A program made the translations under genes and the position numbers. From an uncultured Bacteroidota bacterium (GTDB taxonomy: Bacteria > Bacteroidota > Bacteroidia > Flavobacteriales > Flavobacteriaceae), in assembly GCA_937136025.1 (NCBI GenBank), contig CAKZOC010000136.1, forward strand, positions 1 to 43,753: a stretch of 43,753 bases of DNA, written 5' to 3'. The first letter of the stretch is position 1. The number at the start of each line of letters is the position of its first letter. The notes under the pieces are model-generated. The model was not told the origin of the DNA and did no database searches. It saw only the letters and a list, made by a program, of their open reading frames with translations. Positions 1 through 8,490 of the stretch are shown here, piece after piece.

Positions 1-2
1 AT

Positions 3-1325
3 ATGAAAATCACCGTAGTAGGAACCGGATATGTAGGCCTGGTCACCGGGACCTGTTTGGCGGAAACAGGCAATGAAGTGGTCTGTGTGGATATAGACGC
101 AGACAAGGTAAAACGGATGCAATCCGGGGAGGTGCCGATTTACGAACCCCATTTGGATGTGCTTTTTGAACGGAATATAGAGGCGGGCCGGCTGACGTTT
201 ACTACTTCCCTGGAGGAAGGCCTTGAACATGGGGTTATTGTTTTTCTGGCTTTGCCCACTCCGGAAGATGAGGATGGCTCTGCAGACTTGAAATATGTGC
301 TTGGGGTATCTGAACAAATAGGCCACTTACTAAAGGAATACCGCGTTATTGTCGATAAGAGCACCGTTCCTGTCGGGACATCAGAAAAGGTCCAAAAGGC
401 AATTGCCAAAAATGCCAGATGTGATTTTGATGTGGTCTCCAACCCTGAATTTCTCCGGGAAGGGTTCGCCGTAGACGATTTTCTCAAGCCGGAACGCATT
501 GTCATCGGGTCGAGCTCTGATCGGGCGACAGATCTGATGAAAAAACTCTATAAACCTTTTGTGAGATCGGGGAACCCCATGATTGTGATGGACGAAAAAT
601 CCGCAGAACTCACCAAATATGCGGCAAACGCATTCCTGGCCACAAAAATTACCTTTATGAATGAGATCGCTAACTTTTGCGAGAAGGTTGGAGCGGATGT
701 GGACAAGGTGCGAATAGGAATCGGAACCGATTCCCGAATTGGGAAACGATTTCTCTTCCCGGGCATCGGATATGGAGGCTCCTGTTTCCCGAAGGACGTC
801 AAAGCCCTTCATAAGTCCGGAAAGGATTCCGGCTATGAATTTCAAATCCTCGAGGCGGTCATCGATGTAAACCACAGGCAGAAGACCATTTTAATCCCCA
901 GGATACTCGAGTATTTCGGGGGAGACCTCAAGGGTAAAAAAATTGGCGTTTGGGGCCTGGCCTTTAAACCGGAAACGGATGACATCAGAGAAGCCCCGGC
1001 CTTGTATTTGATTGAGGAACTTTTACAGCTCGGCGCAGAGGTCACGGCCTTTGATCCGGAGGCTATGGAGAATGTCAAGCGAAGAATGGGGGACCGGATT
1101 TCATATGCCACGCGTATGTATGGGGTTCTGGAAGATGCAGATGCCCTGGTTATTTGTACGGAATGGGGTGTTTTCAGAAACCCTAATTTTAACCGGATGA
1201 AGGAATTGTTACGGGAGCCGGTCATTTTCGATGGCCGGAATTTATACGACACCGAAGAGATACAGTCGGAAGGGTTTTATTACGCTTCAATCGGCAGGGG
1301 ACATGAAGGAACACTCAAAAACTAA
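3..1325 (+). CDS. ugd: UDP-glucose 6-dehydrogenase
   Basis: Oxidises UDP-glucose to UDP-glucuronate with two NAD+, supplying precursor for surface polysaccharide in the cytoplasm. The 440-residue protein begins with the Rossmann motif GTGYVG and carries the family active-site motif GYGGSCFPKD, placing the catalytic cysteine at about residue 261; length is normal for the Ugd/TuaD family. The ATG start at base 3 gives an N-terminus typical of the family, but nothing upstream is visible. The next gene starts 6 bases after the stop and consumes UDP-glucuronate, so the two form a UDP-xylose branch. UDP-mannose or UDP-GlcNAc dehydrogenases share the fold, but the strong similarity to Ugd and the UXS neighbour favour UDP-glucose. 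Confidence 0.93.
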   Translation: MKITVVGTGYVGLVTGTCLAETGNEVVCVDIDADKVKRMQSGEVPIYEPHLDVLFERNIEAGRLTFTTSLEEGLEHGVIVFLALPTPEDEDGSADLKYVLGVSEQIGHLLKEYRVIVDKSTVPVGTSEKVQKAIAKNARCDFDVVSNPEFLREGFAVDDFLKPERIVIGSSSDRATDLMKKLYKPFVRSGNPMIVMDEKSAELTKYAANAFLATKITFMNEIANFCEKVGADVDKVRIGIGTDSRIGKRFLFPGIGYGGSCFPKDVKALHKSGKDSGYEFQILEAVIDVNHRQKTILIPRILEYFGGDLKGKKIGVWGLAFKPETDDIREAPALYLIEELLQLGAEVTAFDPEAMENVKRRMGDRISYATRMYGVLEDADALVICTEWGVFRNPNFNRMKELLREPVIFDGRNLYDTEEIQSEGFYYASIGRGHEGTLKN

Positions 1326-1331
1326 AAACGT

Positions 1332-2318
1332 TTGAAACGAATTTTGATTACTGGAGCGGCTGGGTTTTTAGGGTCTCATCTCTGTGACCGCTTTATCGCG
1401 GAGGGTTACCGCGTTATTGCCATGGACAACCTGATTACAGGGGATCTTAAGAACATTGAACATCTTTTTAAGCTCGAAAATTTTGAGTTCTATCATCATG
1501 ACGTTACGAAGTTTGTGCATGTGCCCGGGGAGTTGCATTATATTCTTCATTTTGCCTCTCCCGCCAGCCCCATTGACTATTTAAAAATACCTATTCAAAC
1601 CTTGAAAGTAGGGGCACTCGGCACACATAATTTGCTTGGGCTGGCCAAAGAGAAACAGGCGCGTATCCTTATTGCAAGTACTTCTGAAGTATATGGAGAT
1701 CCTTTGGTCCATCCCCAATCTGAGGACTATTACGGAAATGTAAACACCATTAGTCCGAGAGGAGTATACGATGAGGCCAAACGGTTTCAGGAGTCTATTA
1801 CCATGGCCTATCACCGGTTTCACGGCCTGGAAACGCGAATTGCGCGAATTTTCAACACCTATGGCCCGAGAATGCGTCTGAATGACGGTCGGGTGATTCC
1901 TGCTTTTATGGGTCAGGCACTTCGGGGAGAAGACCTTACCGTCTTTGGCGATGGAAAGCAGACGCGATCTTTTTGTTATGTGGATGATCAGATAGAGGGA
2001 ATCTACAGGTTGTTGCTTTCGGATTATAGCCTTCCTGTGAATATCGGAAACCCCGGGGAAATCTCCATCCTGGAATTCGCTGAGGAAATTATAAGGTTAA
2101 CAGGGACTCGCCAAAAAATCATCTTTAAACCCCTTCCTCAGGACGACCCCCTCCAAAGGCAACCGGATATTTCCAGGGCCAAGGAGGTATTGGGTTGGGA
2201 GCCCGAAGTAGGCAGGCAGGAGGGCATGAAAACCACCTTTGAATACTTTAAATCCCTTTCCAGGGAGGAACTCGAAAAAAGGGAACACCGGGACTTCAGC
2301 AAACGGAATACCTACTGA
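1332..2318 (+). CDS. UDP-glucuronate decarboxylase (UDP-xylose synthase), extended SDR family
   Basis: Probably converts UDP-glucuronate to UDP-xylose in the cytoplasm. The 328-residue protein has the NAD-binding motif GAAGFLGSH near the N-terminus, the segment STSEVYGDP, and the YxxxK catalytic pair in YDEAKR, as in UXS-type extended short-chain dehydrogenases. It starts at a TTG only 6 bases after ugd, so co-transcription is likely and the pathway order (Ugd then UXS) agrees with the gene order. A hairpin followed by T residues lies about 27 bases after the stop and may end this transcript. A dTDP-glucose 4,6-dehydratase or UDP-glucose 4-epimerase is the main alternative, less likely from the motif details. 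Confidence 0.85.
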   Translation: MKRILITGAAGFLGSHLCDRFIAEGYRVIAMDNLITGDLKNIEHLFKLENFEFYHHDVTKFVHVPGELHYILHFASPASPIDYLKIPIQTLKVGALGTHNLLGLAKEKQARILIASTSEVYGDPLVHPQSEDYYGNVNTISPRGVYDEAKRFQESITMAYHRFHGLETRIARIFNTYGPRMRLNDGRVIPAFMGQALRGEDLTVFGDGKQTRSFCYVDDQIEGIYRLLLSDYSLPVNIGNPGEISILEFAEEIIRLTGTRQKIIFKPLPQDDPLQRQPDISRAKEVLGWEPEVGRQEGMKTTFEYFKSLSREELEKREHRDFSKRNTY

Positions 2319-2344
2319 AATAATCTTTAAGAACACTGAGGATT

Positions 2345-2366
2345 ATAGGTCTCAAGACCTATTTTT
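2345..2366 (+). terminator. intrinsic terminator after the UXS gene
   Basis: A 7-bp stem ATAGGTC/GACCTAT with a TCAA loop is followed directly by a short T run. It lies between the UXS gene and purD. Its right arm and T run overlap a perfect Bacteroidota -7 element (TATTTTTG), so terminator and purD promoter appear interleaved. Confidence 0.5.
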
Positions 2367-2367
2367 G
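2360..2367 (+). promoter_or_regulatory. candidate -7 element for purD
   Basis: TATTTTTG matches TAnnTTTG exactly and sits 15 bases before the purD ATG, predicting a very short leader of around 9 bases. No clear TTG -33 element was found (CTG lies near the expected place). Confidence 0.35.
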
Positions 2368-2382
2368 TCTAAAATCGATCCT

Positions 2383-3657
2383 ATGAATATTTTGGTACTT
2401 GGGTCAGGGGGGCGGGAACACGCCCTGGCCTGGAAACTACACCAAAGCCAAGCTGTTGAGAATTTGTTTGTAGCTCCCGGAAATGCGGGAACTGCGGAAT
2501 TTGCAGAAAACATACCGCTTGCTGTTTCTGATTTTGAAGCGATTCGGGAAGCCGTGCTGAGCAGGAAGATAGACCTTGTTTTGGTGGGGCCTGAAGTACC
2601 TTTAGTCATGGGGATTCAGGATTACTTCAAAAGCAACCCCTCCCTGGCCAATATTGCCTTGATTGGGCCTTCGAAGATTGGAGCTCAGTTGGAAGGAAGC
2701 AAAGAATTCGCCAAAAAATTTATGGAACGGCACGGGATTCCCACCGCAGCCTACAGGAGTTTCGGGGTAAGTGACCTCGAGGATGCGTATCGTTTTCTGG
2801 AAACGATCCCCCCTCCATATGTGTTGAAAGCAGATGGCCTGGCGGCGGGCAAGGGGGTGCTGATTCTCAACGAGATCGAGACGGCCAAATCTGAATTGCA
2901 GGAAATGCTGGTTGAAGCTAAGTTTGGAGCAGCCAGCAGCAGAGTGGTTATCGAAGCATTTTTATCCGGAATTGAATTGAGTTGTTTTGTGCTTACCGAT
3001 GGAAAAGACTATAAAATCTTGCCGACCGCCAAAGACTACAAGCGGATAGGTGAAGGGGATACAGGGTTGAATACCGGGGGGATGGGGGCCATTTCACCTG
3101 TAGGTTTTGCGGATGCCGCATTTATGGAAAAGGTGGAATCACGAATCATAAAGCCAACGGTTGAAGGCCTCAAAAAGGAAAACATCCCGTATACCGGATT
3201 CATTTTTATCGGACTCATTAAGGTTGGGGACGACCCCTTCGTTATTGAGTACAATGTGCGGATGGGCGATCCGGAAACCGAAGTGGTCATCCCGCGCATA
3301 CAGACCGACCTGGCAGACCTTTTAAAGGCCACAGCCAATGGAACTCTGAAAGAAATAGATCTGGAGATTCACAAGGAAGCGGCTGCTACGGTGATGATGG
3401 TCTCCGGAGGATATCCCGAAGCCTATCAGAAGGGGTATGCGATACGGGGGCTGGACTCCGTTAAGGAAGCGACGGTGTTTCATGCAGGCACGCAGACAGA
3501 CTCCAATGGAGCCGTGGTTACGAGTGGGGGCAGGGTTCTTGCGGTAACAGCTCTTGGAGCGGACTTTAAAGAATGCCTGCGGAAGGCGTATAAGGGGGTC
3601 TCAGAAATACAATTTCAGGATGCCTACTACCGAACCGATATTGGCTTTGATCTTTAA
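2383..3657 (+). CDS. purD: phosphoribosylamine-glycine ligase
   Basis: ATP-dependent ligation of glycine to 5-phosphoribosylamine, second step of de novo purine synthesis. I place the start at the ATG at 2383, not at the upstream in-frame start of the ORF track, because the protein then begins MNILVLGSGGREHAL, the normal PurD N-terminus, and has 424 residues, the usual length. The ATP-grasp motifs KADGLAAGKGV, NTGGMGAISP and NVRMGDPETE are all present and intact. The extra 48 upstream codons would run through the terminator hairpin and the 3' end of the UXS gene in another frame. No other purine gene is adjacent. Confidence 0.96.
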   Translation: MNILVLGSGGREHALAWKLHQSQAVENLFVAPGNAGTAEFAENIPLAVSDFEAIREAVLSRKIDLVLVGPEVPLVMGIQDYFKSNPSLANIALIGPSKIGAQLEGSKEFAKKFMERHGIPTAAYRSFGVSDLEDAYRFLETIPPPYVLKADGLAAGKGVLILNEIETAKSELQEMLVEAKFGAASSRVVIEAFLSGIELSCFVLTDGKDYKILPTAKDYKRIGEGDTGLNTGGMGAISPVGFADAAFMEKVESRIIKPTVEGLKKENIPYTGFIFIGLIKVGDDPFVIEYNVRMGDPETEVVIPRIQTDLADLLKATANGTLKEIDLEIHKEAAATVMMVSGGYPEAYQKGYAIRGLDSVKEATVFHAGTQTDSNGAVVTSGGRVLAVTALGADFKECLRKAYKGVSEIQFQDAYYRTDIGFDL

Positions 3658-3686
3658 GGACCCAAAAAACACTTAAAAGGGAAAAA

Positions 3687-3908
3687 TCAGAGATACGAGT
3701 GCGCGGTCACGGTGTGATCTTCCTCGCCTCGCTCCTCAAACAAACGGATTTGCCTCAGCCAGTAGACCAGGGCAATTACCCCGATAATGGCGAAGATCCA
3801 GTTGACGGAATTGGCCGTCCACCAATTCTGCATTTCTCTGAAAAAATCAAACGGAGCAAAGAGTCCGTTTACAAATAAATTTTCTATCCCCTCAAAAAAA
3901 GCTTTCAT
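3687..3908 (-). CDS. small membrane protein, Flavobacteriia-restricted (resembles DUF6341)
   Basis: A 73-residue protein with an aromatic, amphipathic N-terminal half (about residues 1-35), one clear membrane helix at about 38-52 (NWIFAIIGVIALVYWL) and a charged C-terminus. From memory it looks like the small family placed beside DUF6427 genes in Flavobacteriia, recorded as DUF6341 and sometimes mislabelled uracil phosphoribosyltransferase; it has no PRTase motif. The gene is divergent from the DUF6427 gene with only 39 bases between the start codons, and converges on purD. Function unknown. The ATG start at 3908 is preceded by an exact TAnnTTTG element on the minus strand. Confidence 0.7.
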   Translation of the reverse strand: MKAFFEGIENLFVNGLFAPFDFFREMQNWWTANSVNWIFAIIGVIALVYWLRQIRLFEERGEEDHTVTAHSYL

Positions 3909-3914
3909 TCTGGC

Positions 3915-3935
3915 TATATTTACCCTGCAAATTTA
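3915..3935. promoter_or_regulatory. overlapping divergent -7 elements for the small membrane protein and the DUF6427 gene
   Basis: On the minus strand TAAATTTG (plus-strand 3928-3935) lies about 20 bases before the start codon of the small membrane protein. On the plus strand TATATTTAC (3915-3923) lies about 25 bases before the DUF6427 ATG and differs from TAnnTTTG in the last base. The elements are back to back in a 39-base intergenic gap, so the two polymerases would compete. No convincing -33 element was seen for either. Confidence 0.35.
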
Positions 3936-3947
3936 CGAAAACCATCG

Positions 3948-4886
3948 ATGATTTCAAGTCTTTTCGGTAAAACAAGGCCTGTAAATTACATCCTGGTTTT
4001 ATCTGTTGTCTTTATCTTTTTTTCACTCGCCCAACTCCACCAGGGCGAGACATTCGCTTTGTCGTCCTATTTTTTATGGATACTGGCGGGGTTGTGTAGT
4101 CTTTTGCTCTCTTTGTTCCTGGTCAATTTCATCGTTCAAAGAAATCAACTGACGGCCGCAGATTCCTATGCCATGCTTTTCTATGCCCAATTTTGCATCC
4201 TTTTTCAGGAATTCTTCACAGACCCTATCGTTCTGATGGCCGCATTTTTTCTGCTGCTGGCCCAAAGGAGGCTCATCAGCATGAAGTCCCTGAAGAATCT
4301 GAAAGAAAAAATATTTGATGCGGCACTCTATATTTTTGTGGCGAGTCTTTTTGTGAACTGGACACTCCTGTTTATTCTGATCGTTTGGATTTACATTTAT
4401 TTTTACACCCCCAAGAAGATTAATTACTGGCTCATTCCCATTGCAGCCGCAGTCACTGTGGCCCTGACCTCCTGGTCTGTTTTTTTCCTTTCCGGGGATC
4501 CGCAATATCTCTTTAACCATTTTGCCTTTTCCCTGGAGCCTTTGAAAATCGCAGAGGTCCCAACCTTTTCAGCAGTGAAAACTGCCGGCTTTTTAATTTT
4601 GATATCGATGGCCGGGATAGTAGCGTTTATCAAACAGGGAAAATCCGGACAGGGCCGGCTGACGCAACTCAGACTGCTTGTCATTGCATGGTTTGCCGGA
4701 ATAGTAATCGCTTTTTTGACGGGAGAGCGATTTATAAGCGCTGTCGGATTTGCCTTTTTGGCCTCGGCAGTCTTCGCGGCGCGTTATGTGGAGTCTATCC
4801 GGAAAGATTTTATCAAAGACATTGTCATGTACGGTTTTACAGCAGTCTCCATACTGGTTTTCTTCCTGGAATGGGTAGTAAAATAA
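3948..4886 (+). CDS. polytopic inner-membrane protein, DUF6427-like
   Basis: A 312-residue very hydrophobic protein with roughly 8-10 predicted membrane helices throughout and only short polar loops. The N-terminus (MISSLFGKTRPVNYI) and the gene order purD, small membrane protein, this gene, DUF4254, GT9 match the DUF6427 family as I remember it from Flavobacteriia. Biochemical role unknown; the neighbouring GT9 and DUF4254 genes suggest envelope glycan work. The next gene begins 28 bases after the stop on the same strand. Confidence 0.7.
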   Translation: MISSLFGKTRPVNYILVLSVVFIFFSLAQLHQGETFALSSYFLWILAGLCSLLLSLFLVNFIVQRNQLTAADSYAMLFYAQFCILFQEFFTDPIVLMAAFFLLLAQRRLISMKSLKNLKEKIFDAALYIFVASLFVNWTLLFILIVWIYIYFYTPKKINYWLIPIAAAVTVALTSWSVFFLSGDPQYLFNHFAFSLEPLKIAEVPTFSAVKTAGFLILISMAGIVAFIKQGKSGQGRLTQLRLLVIAWFAGIVIAFLTGERFISAVGFAFLASAVFAARYVESIRKDFIKDIVMYGFTAVSILVFFLEWVVK

Positions 4887-4914
4887 GCGGTATATTTGTG
4901 TCAAAGACTTCAGT

Positions 4915-5520
4915 ATGTTCAGCAATTTCGCCTTTGGAATTTTTGAAGAGAGTATCGGTAAATACCACATAGCAGACCGGGTAGATCAGCCTTTTGAAAA
5001 CCCTTATCCCACCGAAGATATCGCACACTTGCTCTATAGGAAAAACTGGATAGATACCGTTCAGTGGCATTATGAGGATCTGATACGAGACCCGGAGATC
5101 GATCCTGTGGCAGCACTTGAATTGAAGCGAAAGATCGACGCCAGTAATCAGCAGCGTACCGATTTGGTGGAATACATAGACAGTTATTTTCTGAACAAAT
5201 ACAAGAAAGTCGCCATTGCAGATAAGGCACAGATAAACACGGAGAGCCCGGCCTGGGCGATTGACCGGCTTTCGATTCTGGCGTTGAAAATCTATCACAT
5301 GCGGGAGGAGGCAGAAAGGACTGATGCCAGCGATGCGCATCGGGACGCCTGCCAGAGCAAACTGCAGGTGCTCCTCGAACAGCGACAGGACTTATCCATA
5401 GCCATAGATCAGTTGCTGGAAGATATCTCAAAAGGGGACAAGTACATGAAAGTGTATAAACAAATGAAGATGTACAATGACGATGAGTTAAACCCCGTAC
5501 TGCGTGGGAAAAGGAAATAA
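4915..5520 (+). CDS. DUF4254 family protein
   Basis: A 201-residue soluble, helix-rich protein without signal peptide or membrane segment; recognised as DUF4254 from its overall sequence and its usual position directly before a GT9 gene in Bacteroidota. Its last 17 bases overlap the start of the glycosyltransferase gene, so the two are probably translationally coupled and work together. No catalytic motif is evident and the function is unknown. Confidence 0.75.
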   Translation: MFSNFAFGIFEESIGKYHIADRVDQPFENPYPTEDIAHLLYRKNWIDTVQWHYEDLIRDPEIDPVAALELKRKIDASNQQRTDLVEYIDSYFLNKYKKVAIADKAQINTESPAWAIDRLSILALKIYHMREEAERTDASDAHRDACQSKLQVLLEQRQDLSIAIDQLLEDISKGDKYMKVYKQMKMYNDDELNPVLRGKRK

Positions 5521-6559
5521 AAAGCGTATTCTGGCCATTCGTCTCTCCGCCCTGGGGGATGTGGCCATGACTGTTCCCGTTTTGCTGTCGGTGACGCGTT
5601 TAAATCCTGAAGTCCGGTTCCTTTTCATTACTAAAACACATTTTGCACCGGTTTTAGAGCGCCTGAATAATCTCGAAGTCCACCCCTTTGAAGCGAAGGG
5701 GATTCACAAAGGACTCAGAGGAATCTGGCGCTTACGAGGGGAATTGAAAGGAGAAAACTTCGAGGCTGTCGCAGACCTGCACGCTGTATTGAGAACGGGA
5801 GTCCTTAAACTCCTTTTCTCTTTTTCGGGCAAGCCCTTTGAAAGTTTGCAGAAGGGAAGAAAGGAAAAGAGGAGACTCACCTCGGGAGACCCTGTGGGGT
5901 TTAAACCACTTAAAAGTACCCATGAACGCTATGCCGACGTTTTTAGACGCCTGGGCTATAAAGCTTCACCCAACGCAGGCGATATACTAAAACAGGAAGT
6001 CTGGCCGAATAATTTTGATGATGGGCTGACCCAATCGGGTTGGAGAAGGGTGGGTTTGGCTCCCTTTGCTGCACATTCGGGTAAATGCTATCCAGAATTA
6101 CAAATGAAAGAGCTCATCGAGCTTTTGGGAACCGTTCCGAATTTGAGGGTGTACCTGTTTGGAGGGGGTCAACGGGAAATTGAAGTGCTGGATTCGTGGG
6201 AAAAAGAATTTCCCTACTGCGTGTCTGTTGCGGGCAAATTGCCGTTGACACAAGAACTGGCACTGATTTCTAACCTCCGGCTCATGATTTCAATGGATAG
6301 CGGGAACGGGCACCTGGCCGCCATGTACGGACTTCCCGTCCTGACCCTCTGGGGGGTAACACATCCCTACGCGGGGTTCGCGCCATTTAATCAACCCGAA
6401 GCGAATAGTTTGTTGTCTAATCGTGAGAAGTATCCTGCCATACCGACCTCGGTGTATGGAAATAAAGTACCCGAAGGTTATGATAAAGTCATGGAGTCCA
6501 TTCCCGCAGGACGGGTTTACAAACGGGTTTTAGAAGTATTGAAAGAGTCTGATCACTAG
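5504..6559 (+). CDS. glycosyltransferase family 9 (heptosyltransferase-like)
   Basis: A 351-residue GT-B fold protein of the GT9 family, which transfers heptose or related sugars to lipopolysaccharide core. It has the N-terminal motif ILAIRLSALGDVAMTVPV and the C-terminal donor-site region with SMDSGNGHLAAMYGLPVLTLWG, both typical of GT9. The start is a GTG inside the DUF4254 gene. The acceptor and donor sugar cannot be told from the sequence. Its stop codon and that of the convergent TetR gene share the tetranucleotide CTAG (6556-6559), so there is no room for a terminator between them. Confidence 0.88.
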   Translation: MGKGNKKRILAIRLSALGDVAMTVPVLLSVTRLNPEVRFLFITKTHFAPVLERLNNLEVHPFEAKGIHKGLRGIWRLRGELKGENFEAVADLHAVLRTGVLKLLFSFSGKPFESLQKGRKEKRRLTSGDPVGFKPLKSTHERYADVFRRLGYKASPNAGDILKQEVWPNNFDDGLTQSGWRRVGLAPFAAHSGKCYPELQMKELIELLGTVPNLRVYLFGGGQREIEVLDSWEKEFPYCVSVAGKLPLTQELALISNLRLMISMDSGNGHLAAMYGLPVLTLWGVTHPYAGFAPFNQPEANSLLSNREKYPAIPTSVYGNKVPEGYDKVMESIPAGRVYKRVLEVLKESDH

Positions 6560-7170
6560 AAAGTGGACTTCAGCGACATGCCCTTAAAGTAAGTCCGGAG
6601 CTGTTGCATATACTGATACCGCAGCATTCGGGGATTTCCCCCGACCATCAGGGTCCGGATCCCGAAATAGGAAGCCATAATATAGGAAGCGATGCCCTCA
6701 CTGTCGTGATGCCGCTCCAGATAGCCGTCGGACTTGCCTTTTTGGAGTGCAGTAACCAGACTGACCTCCCAGACCCTGGTAATGTCGTTGAGGTAACTGG
6801 AGATTTGATCGTTCCTGCCGTTAAACTCCGACATAAAGTTGCCCAGGACAAAACCAAAATCCATGGGGTTGTGCTCTGCGGTTTCAAGGGCGTTTTCCAG
6901 GCACAATTCAATGCTTTGAAACGGATTCTCCTTTCCTTCAATGGGCTCAATAAGCATACTGTAAACTTTACGAAACAACAGGTGTTGTACAATACTGATC
7001 ATAAAGTCTTCTTTCGACTGGAAGTGATAATAGAAGGCTCCCTTGGAGAGCTCCAAAGCTTTGAGGATATCGTCCAGACTCGTCCTGTAGTAGCCTTTTT
7101 GATAGAATAACTCCAGCCCTTTTTGCTGCATTCGGTTGATGGTCGCTCGACTTTTCAGATTTTTTTCCAT
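6556..7170 (-). CDS. TetR/AcrR family transcriptional regulator
   Basis: A 204-residue one-component repressor. The start is placed at the ATG at 7170 because the protein then begins MEKNLKSRATIN and leads directly into the TetR N-terminal helix-turn-helix domain (TSLDDILKALELSKGAFYYHF at about residues 24-44); the 44 extra codons of the ORF track pass through a tandem DNA repeat and are unlike any TetR N-terminus. The C-terminal ligand-binding domain is divergent and gives no ligand. The gene is convergent with the GT9 gene and lies downstream of the arsenosugar-type cluster on the same strand, with 224 bases between. A 19-bp direct repeat upstream may be its operator. Confidence 0.88.
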   Translation of the reverse strand: MEKNLKSRATINRMQQKGLELFYQKGYYRTSLDDILKALELSKGAFYYHFQSKEDFMISIVQHLLFRKVYSMLIEPIEGKENPFQSIELCLENALETAEHNPMDFGFVLGNFMSEFNGRNDQISSYLNDITRVWEVSLVTALQKGKSDGYLERHHDSEGIASYIMASYFGIRTLMVGGNPRMLRYQYMQQLRTYFKGMSLKSTF

Positions 7171-7241
7171 AAAACGGGAATTTTGATAAAACAGACCTGC
7201 CGGTCGCTTTACCCTAACTTCGTAAACCGGACAGAGAGGTA

Positions 7242-7280
7242 AAAACATCGACGAAATACACAAAACATCGATGAAATGCA
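7242..7280. repeat. tandem 19-bp direct repeat, 20-bp period, upstream of the TetR gene
   Basis: Copies at 7242-7260 and 7262-7280 read AAAACATCGACGAAATACA and AAAACATCGATGAAATGCA, 17 of 19 identical. The period of 20 bases is close to two helical turns and is not a multiple of three. It starts 72 bases before the TetR start codon. The second copy contains the palindrome CATCGATG. Likely a protein-binding site; which protein binds is inference. Confidence 0.5.
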
Positions 7281-7394
7281 TTTTCTTAAAAAGATAAGGC
7301 ACCCGATCTGGAGTGGAACAGACTCGTTGGTTTGTCCAATTCCGGTCCTGGAAAGGAGTTTTTGGCCTAAAATCAGTCGAAATTCATGGCAAAT

Positions 7395-8450
7395 TCAGGT
7401 TACCACACCCTGACAACTGCTCCCGGCACCCGCTGTGCACCCATAGCAGTGTTGAGAGATGACGATCTCGCGGTCTTTTAAGAGGTTCTCCTGAAAATCC
7501 CGGATGTGTTGTACGCTGTTATTGACCTTCAGCCCAAGCATCTGATTGAAATCACAGTCATAGAGCCAGCCATCCCAACTCACAGAAATAGTATTGGTAC
7601 ACATCACGTTGCTGACCGCTGCGGGATTATAAGCATCTACGAGTGCGGTCATATACTCCTCGTAGTTTTCGGAGGCGATAAGGTAATCGAGGAAGCGGGC
7701 AATCGGAAGGTTGGTTATGGTAAACAGACTATTAAACTCAATCCCGAAGTCCTCTTTGAGTGCTTTTTTAAAATCGCGCTCCAGCGCCTCCTGATTCCCG
7801 GGAAGGAAAGCTCCTGAAGGGTTGTAAACCAAATCGAGTTGGAGTGAACTTCCGGGAATGCCATAGCCTGCTTTGTTCAGCTCCTGCAGCGCTTTTATGG
7901 ATTTGTCAAAGACCCCGTCACCTCTTTGTTTGTCCGTTTTTCCACGAGTGTAGTGGGGCAATGATGAAACAACGTGGACACCATGTTTGGCAAAAAAATC
8001 GGGGAGATCATGGTATTTTTTATTGGCCCGGATGATCGTCAGGTTGGAGCGTACTATGAAATCCCGGATCCCGGCCTCAGCGGCTTGTTCCACAAACCAC
8101 CTGAAATTCGGATTCATCTCCGGGGCACCTCCGGTAAGGTCAAGGGTGTGGGCCCCTGTGGTCCTTATGACCTCAAGGCATTCTTCCATCGTTTCCAGTG
8201 TCATGATTTCTTTTCGATCCGGGCCGGCATCTACATGACAGTGCTCGCACACCTGATTGCACATATAACCCACATTGATCTGAAGAATTTCAAGTGAGTG
8301 CGGGCGTAAGACCTCATGCCCGGATGCTGTGAGCTTATCCCGGAAGAAAGGCAGCTCCCCGGATTCAAACAAGGACCCGTTGAGGATTTCCAGCTGTCTG
8401 TTTGTATTCGCCAGGTCTTTCTCCCTGGCTTTTAGTGACTTAGTGGCCAT
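7395..8450 (-). CDS. arsS: arsenosugar biosynthesis radical SAM protein ArsS-like
   Basis: A 351-residue radical SAM enzyme, expected to transfer the 5'-deoxyadenosyl group from S-adenosylmethionine to dimethylarsenite on the way to arsenosugars. The 4Fe-4S motif CNQVCEHC lies at about residues 63-70 and is followed by the SAM-binding segment DLTGGAPEMNP. The C-terminus carries the cysteine-rich ArsS signature HCYGCTAGAGSSC. Length is normal. It is the last of three same-strand genes (DUF2064, CMD peroxidase-like, ArsS), with a 40-base gap to the previous gene that holds the perfect palindrome TTCGATATCGAA. No arsM methyltransferase gene is visible within the window, so the substrate must come from elsewhere or differ. 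Confidence 0.85.
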   Translation of the reverse strand: MATKSLKAREKDLANTNRQLEILNGSLFESGELPFFRDKLTASGHEVLRPHSLEILQINVGYMCNQVCEHCHVDAGPDRKEIMTLETMEECLEVIRTTGAHTLDLTGGAPEMNPNFRWFVEQAAEAGIRDFIVRSNLTIIRANKKYHDLPDFFAKHGVHVVSSLPHYTRGKTDKQRGDGVFDKSIKALQELNKAGYGIPGSSLQLDLVYNPSGAFLPGNQEALERDFKKALKEDFGIEFNSLFTITNLPIARFLDYLIASENYEEYMTALVDAYNPAAVSNVMCTNTISVSWDGWLYDCDFNQMLGLKVNNSVQHIRDFQENLLKDREIVISQHCYGCTAGAGSSCQGVVT

Positions 8451-8465
8451 GTTTTAATTTTTATT

Positions 8466-8490
8466 GCTTCATAATTTTCGATATCGAAGC
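8466..8490. promoter_or_regulatory. palindrome and hairpin between the peroxidase-like gene and arsS
   Basis: A perfect 12-bp palindrome TTCGATATCGAA (8477-8488) lies within an outer inverted repeat GCTTC/GAAGC (8466-8470 and 8486-8490). It sits just after the peroxidase-like gene stop and 26 bases before the arsS start. It could bind a regulator or fold in the mRNA; no further evidence. Confidence 0.3.

Noticed and set aside
7171-7302. N-terminal extension of the TetR protein in the ORF track
   Set aside because: It crosses a tandem DNA repeat with a 20-bp period and is unlike TetR N-termini; the ATG at 7170 fits.
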